Source: Sulfurimonas sp. (GTDB lineage: Bacteria > Campylobacterota > Campylobacteria > Campylobacterales > Sulfurimonadaceae). From it: DNA of 64,000 bases. The translations under genes and the position numbers were made by a program. Where the stretch lies: assembly GCA_027063505.1 (NCBI GenBank), contig JAMORO010000061.1:1-64000 (forward strand). The letters are read 5' to 3'. Every line of letters starts with the position of its first letter. The stretch's first letter is position 1. This document shows positions 50,795-61,400 of the stretch, piece by piece. The notes under the pieces are model-generated. The model was given only the letters and a program-made list of their open reading frames with translations, searched no databases and was not told the origin of the DNA.

Positions 50795-53179
50795 CTAATT
50801 ATTTATTTTATACTCATTTAGGAACTTAATAAAATCCTCTTTATTTATAGGTTTTGAATAGTAGTAACCTTGGAGTGTATCACACTGCATCTCTTTAAGC
50901 ATCTCTCCATGCTCTTTTGTCTCTACTCCCTCTGCAACAGTAGTCATTCCAAGAGAGTGAGACATAGATATGATAGTTTGAGCAATAATTCTATCCTCCT
51001 CATCATCAACAATACCCATTACAAATGATTTATCAATTTTAAGTGTATTGATAGGAAATTTTTTAAGATATGCAAGGGATGAGTGTCCTGTTCCAAAATC
51101 ATCTATAGCGATAGAAACACCAATATCTCTTAGCTCATTGAGAATTCTAAGTGTATTTGTCATATTTGACATTGAGATACTCTCTGTAATCTCAAACTCT
51201 ACTTGTTTAGAGTCAATATTATACTTATTAAGAGTAGATGTAATAAAGGGAACTAAATTTATATCTTGAAACTGTCTTGCAGAGAGGTTGATAGAGATCT
51301 TTAAATCTTTAAATCCTAAAGTATTAAGTTCTTTAATCGTTTTTATTGACTGTTCTGTTATGATATTTCCGAGTTCAACCATCAGTCCTGTACTCTCTGC
51401 CAAATAGATAAAATCATCAGGATAGACAATACCATGAGATGGATGATTCCATCGTACGAGTGCTTCAGCACCCATAATTGTTTTTTTAACAGTATCTACT
51501 TTTGCTTGATAGTAGACTTCTATTTGAGAATCACTTTTAACTGCTTCAATAAGATCTTGTTCTAAATTGAGCTGTTTATCAATATAGTTTCCCATAGTAT
51601 CAGAGTAGATTTTAAAGCGGTTTCTACCATCATTTTTTGCTTCATACATCGCAGTATCTGCATTCCGAATAAGTGTGTCACAATCTTTACCATGTTGCGG
51701 ATATATAGCAACCCCAATACTTGATGTGAGGTAGAGTTGATGTGTACCGATATCATGTTTACTCTGAAGTGCTACTAAGATTTTTTCTGTTATGGTGTTA
51801 ATATCTTGAGTATTCTGTACAGAGGGTAGTAGAACTACAAATTCATCACCACCAAGTCTTGAAATCGTATCAGATTCTCTGATATGCATTTTAAGAATAT
51901 TTGAAACATAGATAAGTAGTTCATCGCCTACACCATGTCCAAGTGTATCATTTATAAGTTTAAAATGGTCAAGGTCTAAAAACAGAACACTAAGTTGATG
52001 CTCTTTCCTTTTAGCAACTTGAATTGCTTTTTTCATTCTATCTTTGAGAAGTGTACGGTTAGCTAAACCAGTAAGTGCATCAAAATAAGCGAGCTTTTCA
52101 ATAGTTTTTTTGTTCTCAACATCTGTAGTGATATCCATACTAATTGCAATTATTTTAATAGGTCCATCTTTCTTTTTTCTTACTTGTCCTTTTGTCTGAA
52201 TATAGAGTTTTTTTGAGTTATCAAGAATAATAGAATATTTAAGATCAAAATGTGAACCATGTTTAATCGCATACATAATTGAGTTTTTTACTCGTAGGTA
52301 ATCATCTTGGGAAATTATATTTAAAAAGTCTTTCCATGAAAATAGAGAGTTCATTTTTAATGATAAAATTCTATAATACTCATCACTTAAAGTCATTTTT
52401 TTTGTAGTAAGATCAAATTCAATGCTCCCAACTTTTGCCATTCTTTGAGCTTTTTTTAAGTGTGCTTGGTTTAATAGTAGTTCTTGTGTAAGTATTTTTG
52501 ATCTATCTAAAAATGAGATAATATTTTCTATCATAGTATTTGCTGATTTAGAGATAGAGGAGACTTCATCTCTATTTGTATAGGAGAGTGAAAGTTTTTT
52601 TGGATTATTTGGATCAAAATTTTTCAATGATTTATCTAAGTATGTAAGATTTTTTAAAGAGCTATAGAGAAAAAAGGATATAGCAAGAATAGCTAGTATA
52701 AAAAATATAATACTTGCTATAAACCAGAGTGCAAACTCATACATATAAGCATCATAAGTGGCTTTAGAGTAAACAATAGTAAGTTTACCAATCTTCTTTT
52801 GTGTTATAGGGTCAAAGAGATATGTATGCTCTGTGAGTTCTCCTCTGTTTATATAATCATCAAGGTTAAGTTTATAGTTTGTATATTTTCTCTTTTTATT
52901 TGTTATAGTATCATCTACAATGAGTAGTAAAACATTTTGGTTTTTCAATGTTTCTGATGCAATTTCGTTTACTGCTTCATCAAAACCATAACTAAGGTTT
53001 AGTGCTATTTGAGGTGTAATAGTCGTAGCTATTAGTGCAACTTTATCTTGTTCTTGTTGTGTATATGCTGTAGAAAAAATATTTTTTACAACAAAACTAA
53101 AAAATAGAATAAAGACAATAGAAGAGAGAGTCAAGCTCAGTACTGTTCTCGTTGTTATTGAAGAGAAATTTATTTTCAT
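50795..53179 (-). CDS. Membrane GGDEF-EAL protein with periplasmic sensor, HAMP and PAS-like regions
   Basis: SRLGGDEFVVLLP, AEALVRWNHPSHGIVYP, DDFGTGHSSLAYLKKFPINTLKIDKSFV. Confidence 0.94.
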   Translation of the reverse strand: MKINFSSITTRTVLSLTLSSIVFILFFSFVVKNIFSTAYTQQEQDKVALIATTITPQIALNLSYGFDEAVNEIASETLKNQNVLLLIVDDTITNKKRKYTNYKLNLDDYINRGELTEHTYLFDPITQKKIGKLTIVYSKATYDAYMYEFALWFIASIIFFILAILAISFFLYSSLKNLTYLDKSLKNFDPNNPKKLSLSYTNRDEVSSISKSANTMIENIISFLDRSKILTQELLLNQAHLKKAQRMAKVGSIEFDLTTKKMTLSDEYYRILSLKMNSLFSWKDFLNIISQDDYLRVKNSIMYAIKHGSHFDLKYSIILDNSKKLYIQTKGQVRKKKDGPIKIIAISMDITTDVENKKTIEKLAYFDALTGLANRTLLKDRMKKAIQVAKRKEHQLSVLFLDLDHFKLINDTLGHGVGDELLIYVSNILKMHIRESDTISRLGGDEFVVLLPSVQNTQDINTITEKILVALQSKHDIGTHQLYLTSSIGVAIYPQHGKDCDTLIRNADTAMYEAKNDGRNRFKIYSDTMGNYIDKQLNLEQDLIEAVKSDSQIEVYYQAKVDTVKKTIMGAEALVRWNHPSHGIVYPDDFIYLAESTGLMVELGNIITEQSIKTIKELNTLGFKDLKISINLSARQFQDINLVPFITSTLNKYNIDSKQVEFEITESISMSNMTNTLRILNELRDIGVSIAIDDFGTGHSSLAYLKKFPINTLKIDKSFVMGIVDDEEDRIIAQTIISMSHSLGMTTVAEGVETKEHGEMLKEMQCDTLQGYYYSKPINKEDFIKFLNEYKINN

Positions 53180-53182
53180 AAG

Positions 53183-53782
53183 TTATGCACTATATACTTG
53201 AATAAAATTTGAGCTCTCTTTTTGAATAGTTTTTATGAGATTGTTCAAACTATATGTAAATATTTGAGATATTTGTATAAGAACTGGTCTCATTTCTATG
53301 TCATTGAGTTTAATAGCTTCAAGGTTGAGAATAGGTCTTATCTTTTTCGCAACATTAAGTGAGATCATAACACCATAATTTAAATCTTTTTTATTATAAG
53401 AAAAAGTAAGTGCATTGTTATTTTCTGCATGCTTTACACTGTTTTGAATTATTTTTTTTGATGTTGGAAACATATAAAATATATTTGCATCACTTTTTGA
53501 TACTTCTCTGTATGGAACAAGTTTTGAGACTATTTTATAAGAGTTAATACCTTCTGGGTAACGGAATGCTATCTTGTCTTTTAGTGATTTAGCTGATTTA
53601 TATTCACTATGTTCATAGAGTATGGCAATTGTAATTGTCTTGTTCTGTAGTTTTTTCTTAAAGTTATAATCCATTAAATATACTTTAGGTATGAGTGTAG
53701 CATGAATTTTTAAGAGTGAATCATTTATAGTTAATGCAAAAGATGAGCTTATAAGTAAAAGGAGTAAAAGTACTGTTTTCAT
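53183..53782 (-). CDS. YfiR-like (DUF4154-type) periplasmic protein
   Basis: Signal peptide, ~200 aa, KTITIAILYEHSEYKSA and LNYGVMISLNVAKKIRPILNLEAI pattern; sits between receptor and GGDEF-EAL genes. Confidence 0.65.
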   Translation of the reverse strand: MKTVLLLLLLISSSFALTINDSLLKIHATLIPKVYLMDYNFKKKLQNKTITIAILYEHSEYKSAKSLKDKIAFRYPEGINSYKIVSKLVPYREVSKSDANIFYMFPTSKKIIQNSVKHAENNNALTFSYNKKDLNYGVMISLNVAKKIRPILNLEAIKLNDIEMRPVLIQISQIFTYSLNNLIKTIQKESSNFIQVYSA

Positions 53783-53783
53783 C

Positions 53784-55610
53784 TTAAAACTCCCATCCTG
53801 CTTTTAGAAAAAGAGATCTACCACCATCATAAAAGTCATTATTAGTTGTACTTGTAGGCAGTGCATAGTATGTGCCTTTATCAAAGATGTCTTTTACAAT
53901 CAAAGAGAGTGTAAGATCTTTGATCATGTATGTGAGTGTTCCATCAAGAAGTGTACTATCTGACATATCATCTCTTATATCAGTATCACTACGTTTAGAG
54001 CTTGAAACATATTTTAAAAGTGTACTGATACTAATACCAGAGTTAAATTCATAGAGTGCAGAAGCACTAGTTAATATGTTTGCAACATCTGGGATATTGT
54101 TATTATCATTATCTTTAGCATCTACATAGGAGCTAAGTAAATTAAGTTCTAAGTTTCTTAAAGGAGTATATATATACTCAAGTTCAGCACCTTGAAATGT
54201 TCCAGTGCTATTTTGTACATATGTTCCATCTTTCGTAATCATATCGTTTAATGTAGTTTTATAAATATTTAAACGGAGTACATTTACAGGATCTTTTTTA
54301 TATACAAATCCTAGTTCATAAGAGTTAGAAGTCTCTGCTTTTAACTCACTGTTTGAAGTGAGTTCTACCCAAGATGGTGCACGAAAAGCATTTGTATAGA
54401 GAGCTTTTAGTCGGAACTCTTTTGTTACTCGATATATCAAGCTTAAGGTAGGAGAAAATGCATCTCCAAAGTCTGAGTAGTTGTCATATCTTAGGCCTGC
54501 AGAGATATCTAAGTCTGGAGTAAGTGTATATTTGTCATTAAAATAGAAAGAGAAAGTATCTCTCTCTAAATCTGGAGCAGCAATTGTTGCTAATGTACTC
54601 TCTAGGACTTTTGCAAACTCAACTCTTGTTCCAAAAAGTAATTCATTATTTTTTATGATGTTTGATTTGAAATCGACTTGTGCATAGTAGGCATTTTCAC
54701 TGTATTTGGCATTTATTGTACCGGCAAGAGAGTGTCTTGTTTCAACATCTTGAGTATATTGTGAGTAACCTGTAAGTAGTTCAATATGGTTATCTTTTCC
54801 TAGTCTGTTTTTATATGATAGTTGTGCAAATATTGCTTCATTGATATTAGAGTATCTATTTTTATTTGTATCTGGAATAGTAAAAATACCATAGGCATTA
54901 CCTTGCTCCGACTGCTTCACTCTTGCGATAACTCCTAAATGTTCATCTTTTACATTTAATCCTACTGAGTAGTCAGTGAGGTCTCTATCTGTAGTTTCAA
55001 TTGTTTTATCGCTATTCTGGTAGTAGCCATCGACAGAAACTTTTACATCGCCTACTAGAGTAGAGAGTATCGCCCCACCACTATAGTTATCATATGTTCC
55101 TCCTGAGATAAAGAGGTTGTTTTTGTTGTCATCATTTGCACTTTTTGTAATGATGTTAACAACACCGCTTATTGCTCCACTTCCATATAAAACTGAGCCT
55201 GCACCCCGAATAACTTCTATGCGTTCTATTAATTCTATAGGAAAGTCTAAAAAATAGTAGATAGAGCCACGGTAAGTATTGTTAATAGTTACACCATCTA
55301 GCATAAGTTTGACTTCACCTTTTTGTGATACTCCACGAAAAACAACAACAAGAACACCACTTTTTTCTCGTTTAAGCTGTACTCCTGGAACTTGTGATAA
55401 TGCTTCAAAGACATTAGTTATACCTAGCTTTTGAAGTTTTTCACTATGAAGGATGGTTACAAATGAAGGAGAGTCATCAATATTCAGTTTTGTTTTTGTA
55501 GCTATTTCACTAACCTCGTCAAGGCTATCTAAAAAATCAGTTTCAAAATCAAGCTCACTATCTCCGAGTAGGAGAGATACTAGTAGTGTAAAAAGTAAAA
55601 TTTTTTTCAT
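53784..55610 (-). CDS. TonB-dependent receptor
   Basis: Signal peptide, plug domain (VFEALSQVPGVQLKREKSG..VFRGVSQKGEVKLMLDGV, RIEVIRGAGSVLYGSGAISGVVNIITK), beta barrel ending LFLKAGWEF. Confidence 0.93.
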   Translation of the reverse strand: MKKILLFTLLVSLLLGDSELDFETDFLDSLDEVSEIATKTKLNIDDSPSFVTILHSEKLQKLGITNVFEALSQVPGVQLKREKSGVLVVVFRGVSQKGEVKLMLDGVTINNTYRGSIYYFLDFPIELIERIEVIRGAGSVLYGSGAISGVVNIITKSANDDNKNNLFISGGTYDNYSGGAILSTLVGDVKVSVDGYYQNSDKTIETTDRDLTDYSVGLNVKDEHLGVIARVKQSEQGNAYGIFTIPDTNKNRYSNINEAIFAQLSYKNRLGKDNHIELLTGYSQYTQDVETRHSLAGTINAKYSENAYYAQVDFKSNIIKNNELLFGTRVEFAKVLESTLATIAAPDLERDTFSFYFNDKYTLTPDLDISAGLRYDNYSDFGDAFSPTLSLIYRVTKEFRLKALYTNAFRAPSWVELTSNSELKAETSNSYELGFVYKKDPVNVLRLNIYKTTLNDMITKDGTYVQNSTGTFQGAELEYIYTPLRNLELNLLSSYVDAKDNDNNNIPDVANILTSASALYEFNSGISISTLLKYVSSSKRSDTDIRDDMSDSTLLDGTLTYMIKDLTLSLIVKDIFDKGTYYALPTSTTNNDFYDGGRSLFLKAGWEF

Positions 55611-55681
55611 AAAACCCTCTGTACTATTTATATAGATAAATACTATTACGAATATTATAGCATTTATTTATATAAAAGTTA

Positions 55682-56941
55682 CTATTTGATAGTTGTAAGT
55701 TTTATTTTATATCCAATACTAAAAACATTGACTATAAAATTACTAGGAAGTTTTTTTCTTAGTAGTTTTACTAAAGTTTTTACACTCTCTTTCTTATCTA
55801 TATATTCACTTCCCCACAGTTGTAAGTATATCTTTTCATAAGTTGCTTGATAGTTGATGGAAGAGAAGAGAAGTGATAAAAAAAGAAATTCATTTTTAGT
55901 AAGAACTATTTCTTGGTTTTTATGTAAAAGTTGAAGATGCTCTTTATGCCAAGAGAGTTCAGAATCTATATGAATGAGTATACTTTTTTCTTTCTGTTTC
56001 ACCTTATGTAGTTTATTATTGTGGGCGAAAAAATAGTTGCTTTTTCCTAAATCTTTTGCATTGTACATTGCTATATCTGCAAGGTTTAAAAGAGTAGCTT
56101 GATCTGTAGTATCATAAGGAAACTGACTAATTCCAATACTGCATGAAGGTTGAATAGTCCCAGTTTTACAGACAATTAGTTCAGATGTAAAATTAATAAT
56201 ATTAGTAGCAATTTTTTCGATGTTACCTATAGATGAGTAGTTTTTTAAGAGTAGTAAGAACTCATCACCACTTCTTCTCGCTAATAAGTCATCTTTTGTA
56301 ATTGCTTGAGAGATTTTATAGGTAATAGATTGGAGTACAAAATCTCCAATCTCATGGCCATAAGTGTCATTAATACTCTTGAAATTATCTATATCTATGA
56401 AGAAAAGTACAAACTCTATACTCTCTTCTCTGGCCTGTTTTACAAATGTTGTCAACTCATTATCGAACATAAATTTATTTGGGAGTTGTGTTAGTGGGTC
56501 AAAATGAGCTAAGTTATATAACTCTTCAATTCTATTTATTGTTTCCATATGCTGTTTTGCTTGCTCTTGGAGAGTATGTGCGATAGCATGGAGTCTCTCA
56601 AAGAGTAGCGTGACATTTATAGGTTTTGGGATAAATCCAGCACTTCCCAAGTTAATAGAATTGAGGATGTTCTCTTTATCATCATGTGCTGACATTACAA
56701 TAACAGGTTGTTCTTTTTTTATCTCTTTTATTTTAGCTGTGAGTTCTAAACCACAGAGGATAGGAAGATTTATATCTGTTATTACTATATCTGGTTTTTT
56801 TTCTTTATACATTTCTAAGCCCTCTTGTCCATTATAGGCTTGGTAGAGCTCTTTTACATCTTCTTCTAAAAGCATTTTTATCTGATCCTGTGCATCATAA
56901 TCATCTTCTATAAAAAGGAGTGTATAGTTTTTAAGAGGCAT
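55682..56941 (-). CDS. Response regulator with REC-GGDEF-winged helix architecture
   Basis: REC (IVITDINLPILCG), RRSGDEFLLLL, and C-terminal OmpR-like NEFLFLSLL...TYEKIYLQLWGSEY...KTLVKLLRKKLPSNFIVNVFSIGYKI. Confidence 0.88.
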   Translation of the reverse strand: MPLKNYTLLFIEDDYDAQDQIKMLLEEDVKELYQAYNGQEGLEMYKEKKPDIVITDINLPILCGLELTAKIKEIKKEQPVIVMSAHDDKENILNSINLGSAGFIPKPINVTLLFERLHAIAHTLQEQAKQHMETINRIEELYNLAHFDPLTQLPNKFMFDNELTTFVKQAREESIEFVLFFIDIDNFKSINDTYGHEIGDFVLQSITYKISQAITKDDLLARRSGDEFLLLLKNYSSIGNIEKIATNIINFTSELIVCKTGTIQPSCSIGISQFPYDTTDQATLLNLADIAMYNAKDLGKSNYFFAHNNKLHKVKQKEKSILIHIDSELSWHKEHLQLLHKNQEIVLTKNEFLFLSLLFSSINYQATYEKIYLQLWGSEYIDKKESVKTLVKLLRKKLPSNFIVNVFSIGYKIKLTTIK

Positions 56942-58559
56942 GAGTATACTCCTTGAGCATTATTTTAAATATGACACCATCTGGAGTATTTAAAAAAGTA
57001 ATTTCTCCATTTAGTTTATCAGTAATTATCATTTTTGTCATATATAGACCAAGTCCTGTTCCATTTTTACTTTTTTTTGTAGAAAAGTAGGGATCAAATA
57101 TTTTATCGGCAATAGTCTCTGAAATCCCTCCTGCATTATCTTCAATAAAAATAATAATACTGTTTTTTTCTTTTTTTAGAGAGATCTGTATGAACTTCTC
57201 TTCTCTCTCTAACTCTAGTAAAGCATCTTTAGAATTGTTGATAATATTGAGTATAGCTTGTCCTAGTTCACTTGGGTAACCACTACTGTAGAACTGAGTA
57301 TCTTCTAGAAAACTGAGTTTTATATTATTTGTAGCATAGATATTTTGAACTATATTTAAGACTCCATGAATAACTTCATTAATATTAATTTTTTCCTCTA
57401 TCTTTTCTGACTTAAAAAAGTTTCTGAAATCATCAATAGTCTTTGACATATGAGTAATCTGTTTGTTCGAACTCTTTTGAAAATACTCTATAGCTTTATC
57501 ATCTAGTTTCCCTTTCATATATTTTGAAACTAGAAGCTGATTTGCTAAAGAGAGGTTGTTTAGTGGCTGTCTCCATTGGTGAGCTATCATCGCTATCATC
57601 TCACCCATCTGTGCTTGTCTTGACTGCTGGAGTAAAAAAAGTTGCTGCTCTCTATTTTTATTTACTTCATCAGTAACTCTATTTTTAAGTGTTTGTATAT
57701 TTCTTTTTCTCTCTTCAAAAAATATACCTATAATAAAAACCATAGATATATGAGCAAGAATAAAAAGGTTGTAGTTTATGATATCATCAATTGTATTTTT
57801 ACTATGAAATACCCCAATACCAATGTATACAGAGTATGAAGAAACTAGTGCTAAAACAACACTCATAGTAGCCCCATAGGTGAAGCCTTTATAGGTAACT
57901 ATAAAAACTAAAACAGAGATAGAGATACTTAAAAGAAGCATGGCATTTGAAACAACAAGAACAACTTCTAAAAAGTAGATAAAAAGAGCAAAAATATATA
58001 TGTATATAAAGTACTCTATTAAGTTGATTTTTTTTAAATTTTGAAAAAGTAGTAGTAAAAAAGGAGTGAAAAGGAGTTGTCCCATTATGTTTCCAAACCA
58101 CCATGAAAAACTGGACTCTAAATACATATTATCTGATATTATACTACTTGAGAGTAGTAGTGCATTTGAAAAAGTAGCACTGATTAACTGTATAAATAGA
58201 ATAATTCCAATAAGTCCAAAAATATCCCTAAATGCTTTAAGATTAATATCTAGTTTAAATTTTTGAAATAGGTAGTAACCAATAATTCCCTCACCTGAAT
58301 TTATAGTAGCGATGCCAAATGAAGTAAGAAGGGGAATGTCAGTACTTACAGCTAGAAACAGTTGTCCTATAAAAATACCTGGCCAAACTCTTTTTCCAAA
58401 GAAAAGTATAAATCCTAATGCAATACCCTCAGAAGCAAAGATTCCGATGTTTACAATACTGTTTCCATGTAGAAAAAGTAAGCTGAGTTTACCAGTAATA
58501 AAATATAGTAGTGCAAGAGCCACTATAGGTATTAAAGTTGTTTTAGTTATGCTATTCAT
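56931..58559 (-). CDS. MASE1 domain sensor histidine kinase
   Basis: MASE1-like TM region (ASEGIALGFILFFGKRVWPGIFIGQLFLA); GEMIAMIAHQWRQPLNNLSLANQLL; GTGLGLYMTKMII. Confidence 0.9.
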   Translation of the reverse strand: MNSITKTTLIPIVALALLYFITGKLSLLFLHGNSIVNIGIFASEGIALGFILFFGKRVWPGIFIGQLFLAVSTDIPLLTSFGIATINSGEGIIGYYLFQKFKLDINLKAFRDIFGLIGIILFIQLISATFSNALLLSSSIISDNMYLESSFSWWFGNIMGQLLFTPFLLLLFQNLKKINLIEYFIYIYIFALFIYFLEVVLVVSNAMLLLSISISVLVFIVTYKGFTYGATMSVVLALVSSYSVYIGIGVFHSKNTIDDIINYNLFILAHISMVFIIGIFFEERKRNIQTLKNRVTDEVNKNREQQLFLLQQSRQAQMGEMIAMIAHQWRQPLNNLSLANQLLVSKYMKGKLDDKAIEYFQKSSNKQITHMSKTIDDFRNFFKSEKIEEKININEVIHGVLNIVQNIYATNNIKLSFLEDTQFYSSGYPSELGQAILNIINNSKDALLELEREEKFIQISLKKEKNSIIIFIEDNAGGISETIADKIFDPYFSTKKSKNGTGLGLYMTKMIITDKLNGEITFLNTPDGVIFKIMLKEYTHAS

Positions 58560-60093
58560 ATTCTATCTCATTGTTTTTTAGGATTATACTGAAAATTGCA
58601 CCATTATTAGAATTGTTCATGTTAAGTTTTCCACTACAGTGCTCTTCAACGATAATTTTACTCATATAAAGACCAAGACCTGTTCCCTCTTTCTCTAGTT
58701 TTGTTGAGAAGTAGGGATCAAAAATTTTCTCCATAATATTTTCAGGAATTCCTCCTCCATTATCGCTGATATAGAGTGTGGTCGCATCAATTTTTAAAAC
58801 TATTTTTGGTCTTTTAATATTTTTATGTACGAGTACATCTTCTGCATTTTTGAGAAGGTTAAGTACAACTTGTACAAGCTCATTTTCATATGAAAAAAAC
58901 TGTGTAACTTCTTTCTTTTCTACAGCAAACTCTATTCCATTGGCTACTAATGAACTTTCTACGAGATTTAAAGACTTTTTTAAAATAATATCAAAATTCG
59001 TAACTTGCATCTCTTTTTCAGGTTTAAAAAAATCTCTAAAGTCGTTAATCGTAGCACTAAGATACTCGATATTTTCTGATATTTTGGCAGTAAGTTGTAT
59101 AGATGTCTCAACACTCAGTTTGTTTCTTTTTATACGTTGGTTTATAACTGAACTTGCAGTTCCTATAACATTTAAAGGTTGTCTCCACTGGTGTGCTATC
59201 ATTGCTATCATCTCACCCATCTGTGCTTGACGAGATTGTTGAAATATTATTTTGTCTTTTTCTCGACTCTTCTGCACCTCATTAAAAACTAATTTTTCAA
59301 GATTGTTATTAAGAAAATTAAGTTCGTGATTCTTCTTTTGTAATAGTTTGTCTTTTTGAAAATAGTCTATCCATAAGTCAACCTTTAAAATAAACTCTTC
59401 AAAGACAAAAGGTTTTTTTAGAATATCATTAGCACCATTTTTAAGAACCTCTCTGATTATTTCTGGTGTAGTTGTACCTGAAAGAACCATTATGGGTAGG
59501 TGTCTAAAGTTTATATTTTGGCGGATGATTTTAAGTACATCAAGTCCATGTATATCTGGAAGTTCCATATCGAGTATAAGTAGGTTGTACTCTTTAGTTT
59601 TTAGCTGTTTTACACCTTTTTTTGCACTTAAAGCATAATCAACATTATAATTGCGAGGTTCGAGAATAGTTTTTATCTGTTTACAGATAAAAGTTGAATC
59701 ATCAATAATTAAAATATTTTCATTTTTAGCAGCTTCTAAGGAGTTGATAATTTTTACAATTTCAGAAATAGAGTAGAGAAGATTTGTATCTTTAATAATA
59801 TAGTCAAGTATTCCATACTGAAATAGCTCTTCTCTTAAATCATTATCTTGAGTAGAAGTTAGAACAACTACCTTTGTAGTACAAAGAGATTGGATATTTG
59901 CTATAAGTTCAGAACCTTCTCCATCTGGGAGGTGTAAATCTAAAATGATGAGTTCATATTTATTTGATTTAAGGAATAGTTTTGCTTCTGAGAGTCTGAA
60001 TGCTTGTGAAACATTAAAGTCTAGTTTTTTTAATTCATTTTTTATAATGTTGTTAAGTGTTTTAGAATCTTCTATTACAAGTATATTTGTCAT
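58552..60093 (-). CDS. REC-REC-histidine kinase
   Basis: Two receivers (LIILDLHLPDGEG; LLILDMELPDIHG); GEMIAMIAHQWRQPLNVIGTASSVI; EGTGLGLYMSKIIVEEHCSG. Confidence 0.92.
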   Translation of the reverse strand: MTNILVIEDSKTLNNIIKNELKKLDFNVSQAFRLSEAKLFLKSNKYELIILDLHLPDGEGSELIANIQSLCTTKVVVLTSTQDNDLREELFQYGILDYIIKDTNLLYSISEIVKIINSLEAAKNENILIIDDSTFICKQIKTILEPRNYNVDYALSAKKGVKQLKTKEYNLLILDMELPDIHGLDVLKIIRQNINFRHLPIMVLSGTTTPEIIREVLKNGANDILKKPFVFEEFILKVDLWIDYFQKDKLLQKKNHELNFLNNNLEKLVFNEVQKSREKDKIIFQQSRQAQMGEMIAMIAHQWRQPLNVIGTASSVINQRIKRNKLSVETSIQLTAKISENIEYLSATINDFRDFFKPEKEMQVTNFDIILKKSLNLVESSLVANGIEFAVEKKEVTQFFSYENELVQVVLNLLKNAEDVLVHKNIKRPKIVLKIDATTLYISDNGGGIPENIMEKIFDPYFSTKLEKEGTGLGLYMSKIIVEEHCSGKLNMNNSNNGAIFSIILKNNEIEYE

Positions 60094-61400
60094 TACTGTA
60101 CTTCTTTTGGTAATGTTATTCGAAAGAGAGCACCCGAGTCTCTATTTTCTACTTCTAGTAAGCCAGAACAGTGCTCTTGAATGATCGTTTTTGACATATA
60201 AAGTCCAAGTCCTGTACCATCTTTTTGTATTTTTGTAGAGAAGTAAGGGTCAAAAATATTATTTATAATATCAGGGGAAATACCCCCTCCATTGTCACTT
60301 AGCTCTAAGTATATATCTTTGTCTGTTTCATACGTGTGAATTTTTATAAAAGGTTTTATAATTTTGTTTTCCAGTAAAACATCTTCAGAATTTTTAATAA
60401 GATTAAGAATTACTTGTTTTAACTCATTTGGAAATGTCTTAACTTGAACATTAGATTGAAAATCTTTGATAATAGTTATGTTCTGAGCTTTTATAGTATC
60501 TTCTATAATATTTAATACACACTCTGAAATCTCTTCGAGAGTTGTTATTTTCTTCTCTTTATTTGTCTTAAAGAACTCTCTAAAGTCATTTATTGTTGTG
60601 CTTAGATGTTGCGAATAGCTTGAGATTTTACTTGAGAGTTCTATCGCTAACTCTTTACTTAGTTTATCCCTTTTAACTTTTAAGTTAATCGCGCCACTAG
60701 CCGAGCTAATGGCTGCTAAAGGTTGTCTCCACTGATGGGCTATCATGCTTATCATCTCACCCATCTGAGCTAAACGAGACTGTTCAAGTAACTGTTTGTC
60801 TTTTTCAGAGTTTCTCTCTAACTCATTTTCTAGTTTTGTGATGTTTTCAAAAGAGACTATATATTTTGTTTCATTATCTTGATAATACTCTTGGAAGTTT
60901 ACTTGAAAAATATTTACTATGTTATTAATATCGAGTATTTTTACTTTATGTATTGCTTCAGGATTGTTAAGTAAGTGCTGTAACCAGCTCTCATCAGCAG
61001 AAACTTTTTTTTGTAAGTAACCCTCTCCTGCAAGAAATTTATCACAGATACAAGAGTAGTTTTTTAAAAAATCATCCATTGATTGAAGATGAAAAAAGTT
61101 TAGAAAACTTCTATTAACATCGATAAGTTTTTTGCCATTTGTGATAACTAGAAATGCCGTTACATTATTAAATATATTATTTATTTGTGTTTGATGTATA
61201 GTATGTATTTTTAAAATATACTCTATAAAAAGATAAATAAATAAAAGCAAAAAGATAAATAAAAATAGAACAACTGTTATAGATACTGTTGCTTCTTTTT
61301 TAAACTCTTGGTTAAACTCGAGAAAGAGTATTAAGGAGGCTACTAAAAAATAGAATATAAGATTGATATATTTAATTTTGTTGAGTTTCTCAAGTATCAT
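60093..61400 (-). CDS. Two-TM PAS-like sensor histidine kinase
   Basis: Two TMs, PAS-like region with SCICDKF, GEMISMIAHQWRQPLAAISSASGAI, DGTGLGLYMSKTII. Confidence 0.9.
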   Translation of the reverse strand: MILEKLNKIKYINLIFYFLVASLILFLEFNQEFKKEATVSITVVLFLFIFLLLFIYLFIEYILKIHTIHQTQINNIFNNVTAFLVITNGKKLIDVNRSFLNFFHLQSMDDFLKNYSCICDKFLAGEGYLQKKVSADESWLQHLLNNPEAIHKVKILDINNIVNIFQVNFQEYYQDNETKYIVSFENITKLENELERNSEKDKQLLEQSRLAQMGEMISMIAHQWRQPLAAISSASGAINLKVKRDKLSKELAIELSSKISSYSQHLSTTINDFREFFKTNKEKKITTLEEISECVLNIIEDTIKAQNITIIKDFQSNVQVKTFPNELKQVILNLIKNSEDVLLENKIIKPFIKIHTYETDKDIYLELSDNGGGISPDIINNIFDPYFSTKIQKDGTGLGLYMSKTIIQEHCSGLLEVENRDSGALFRITLPKEVQ

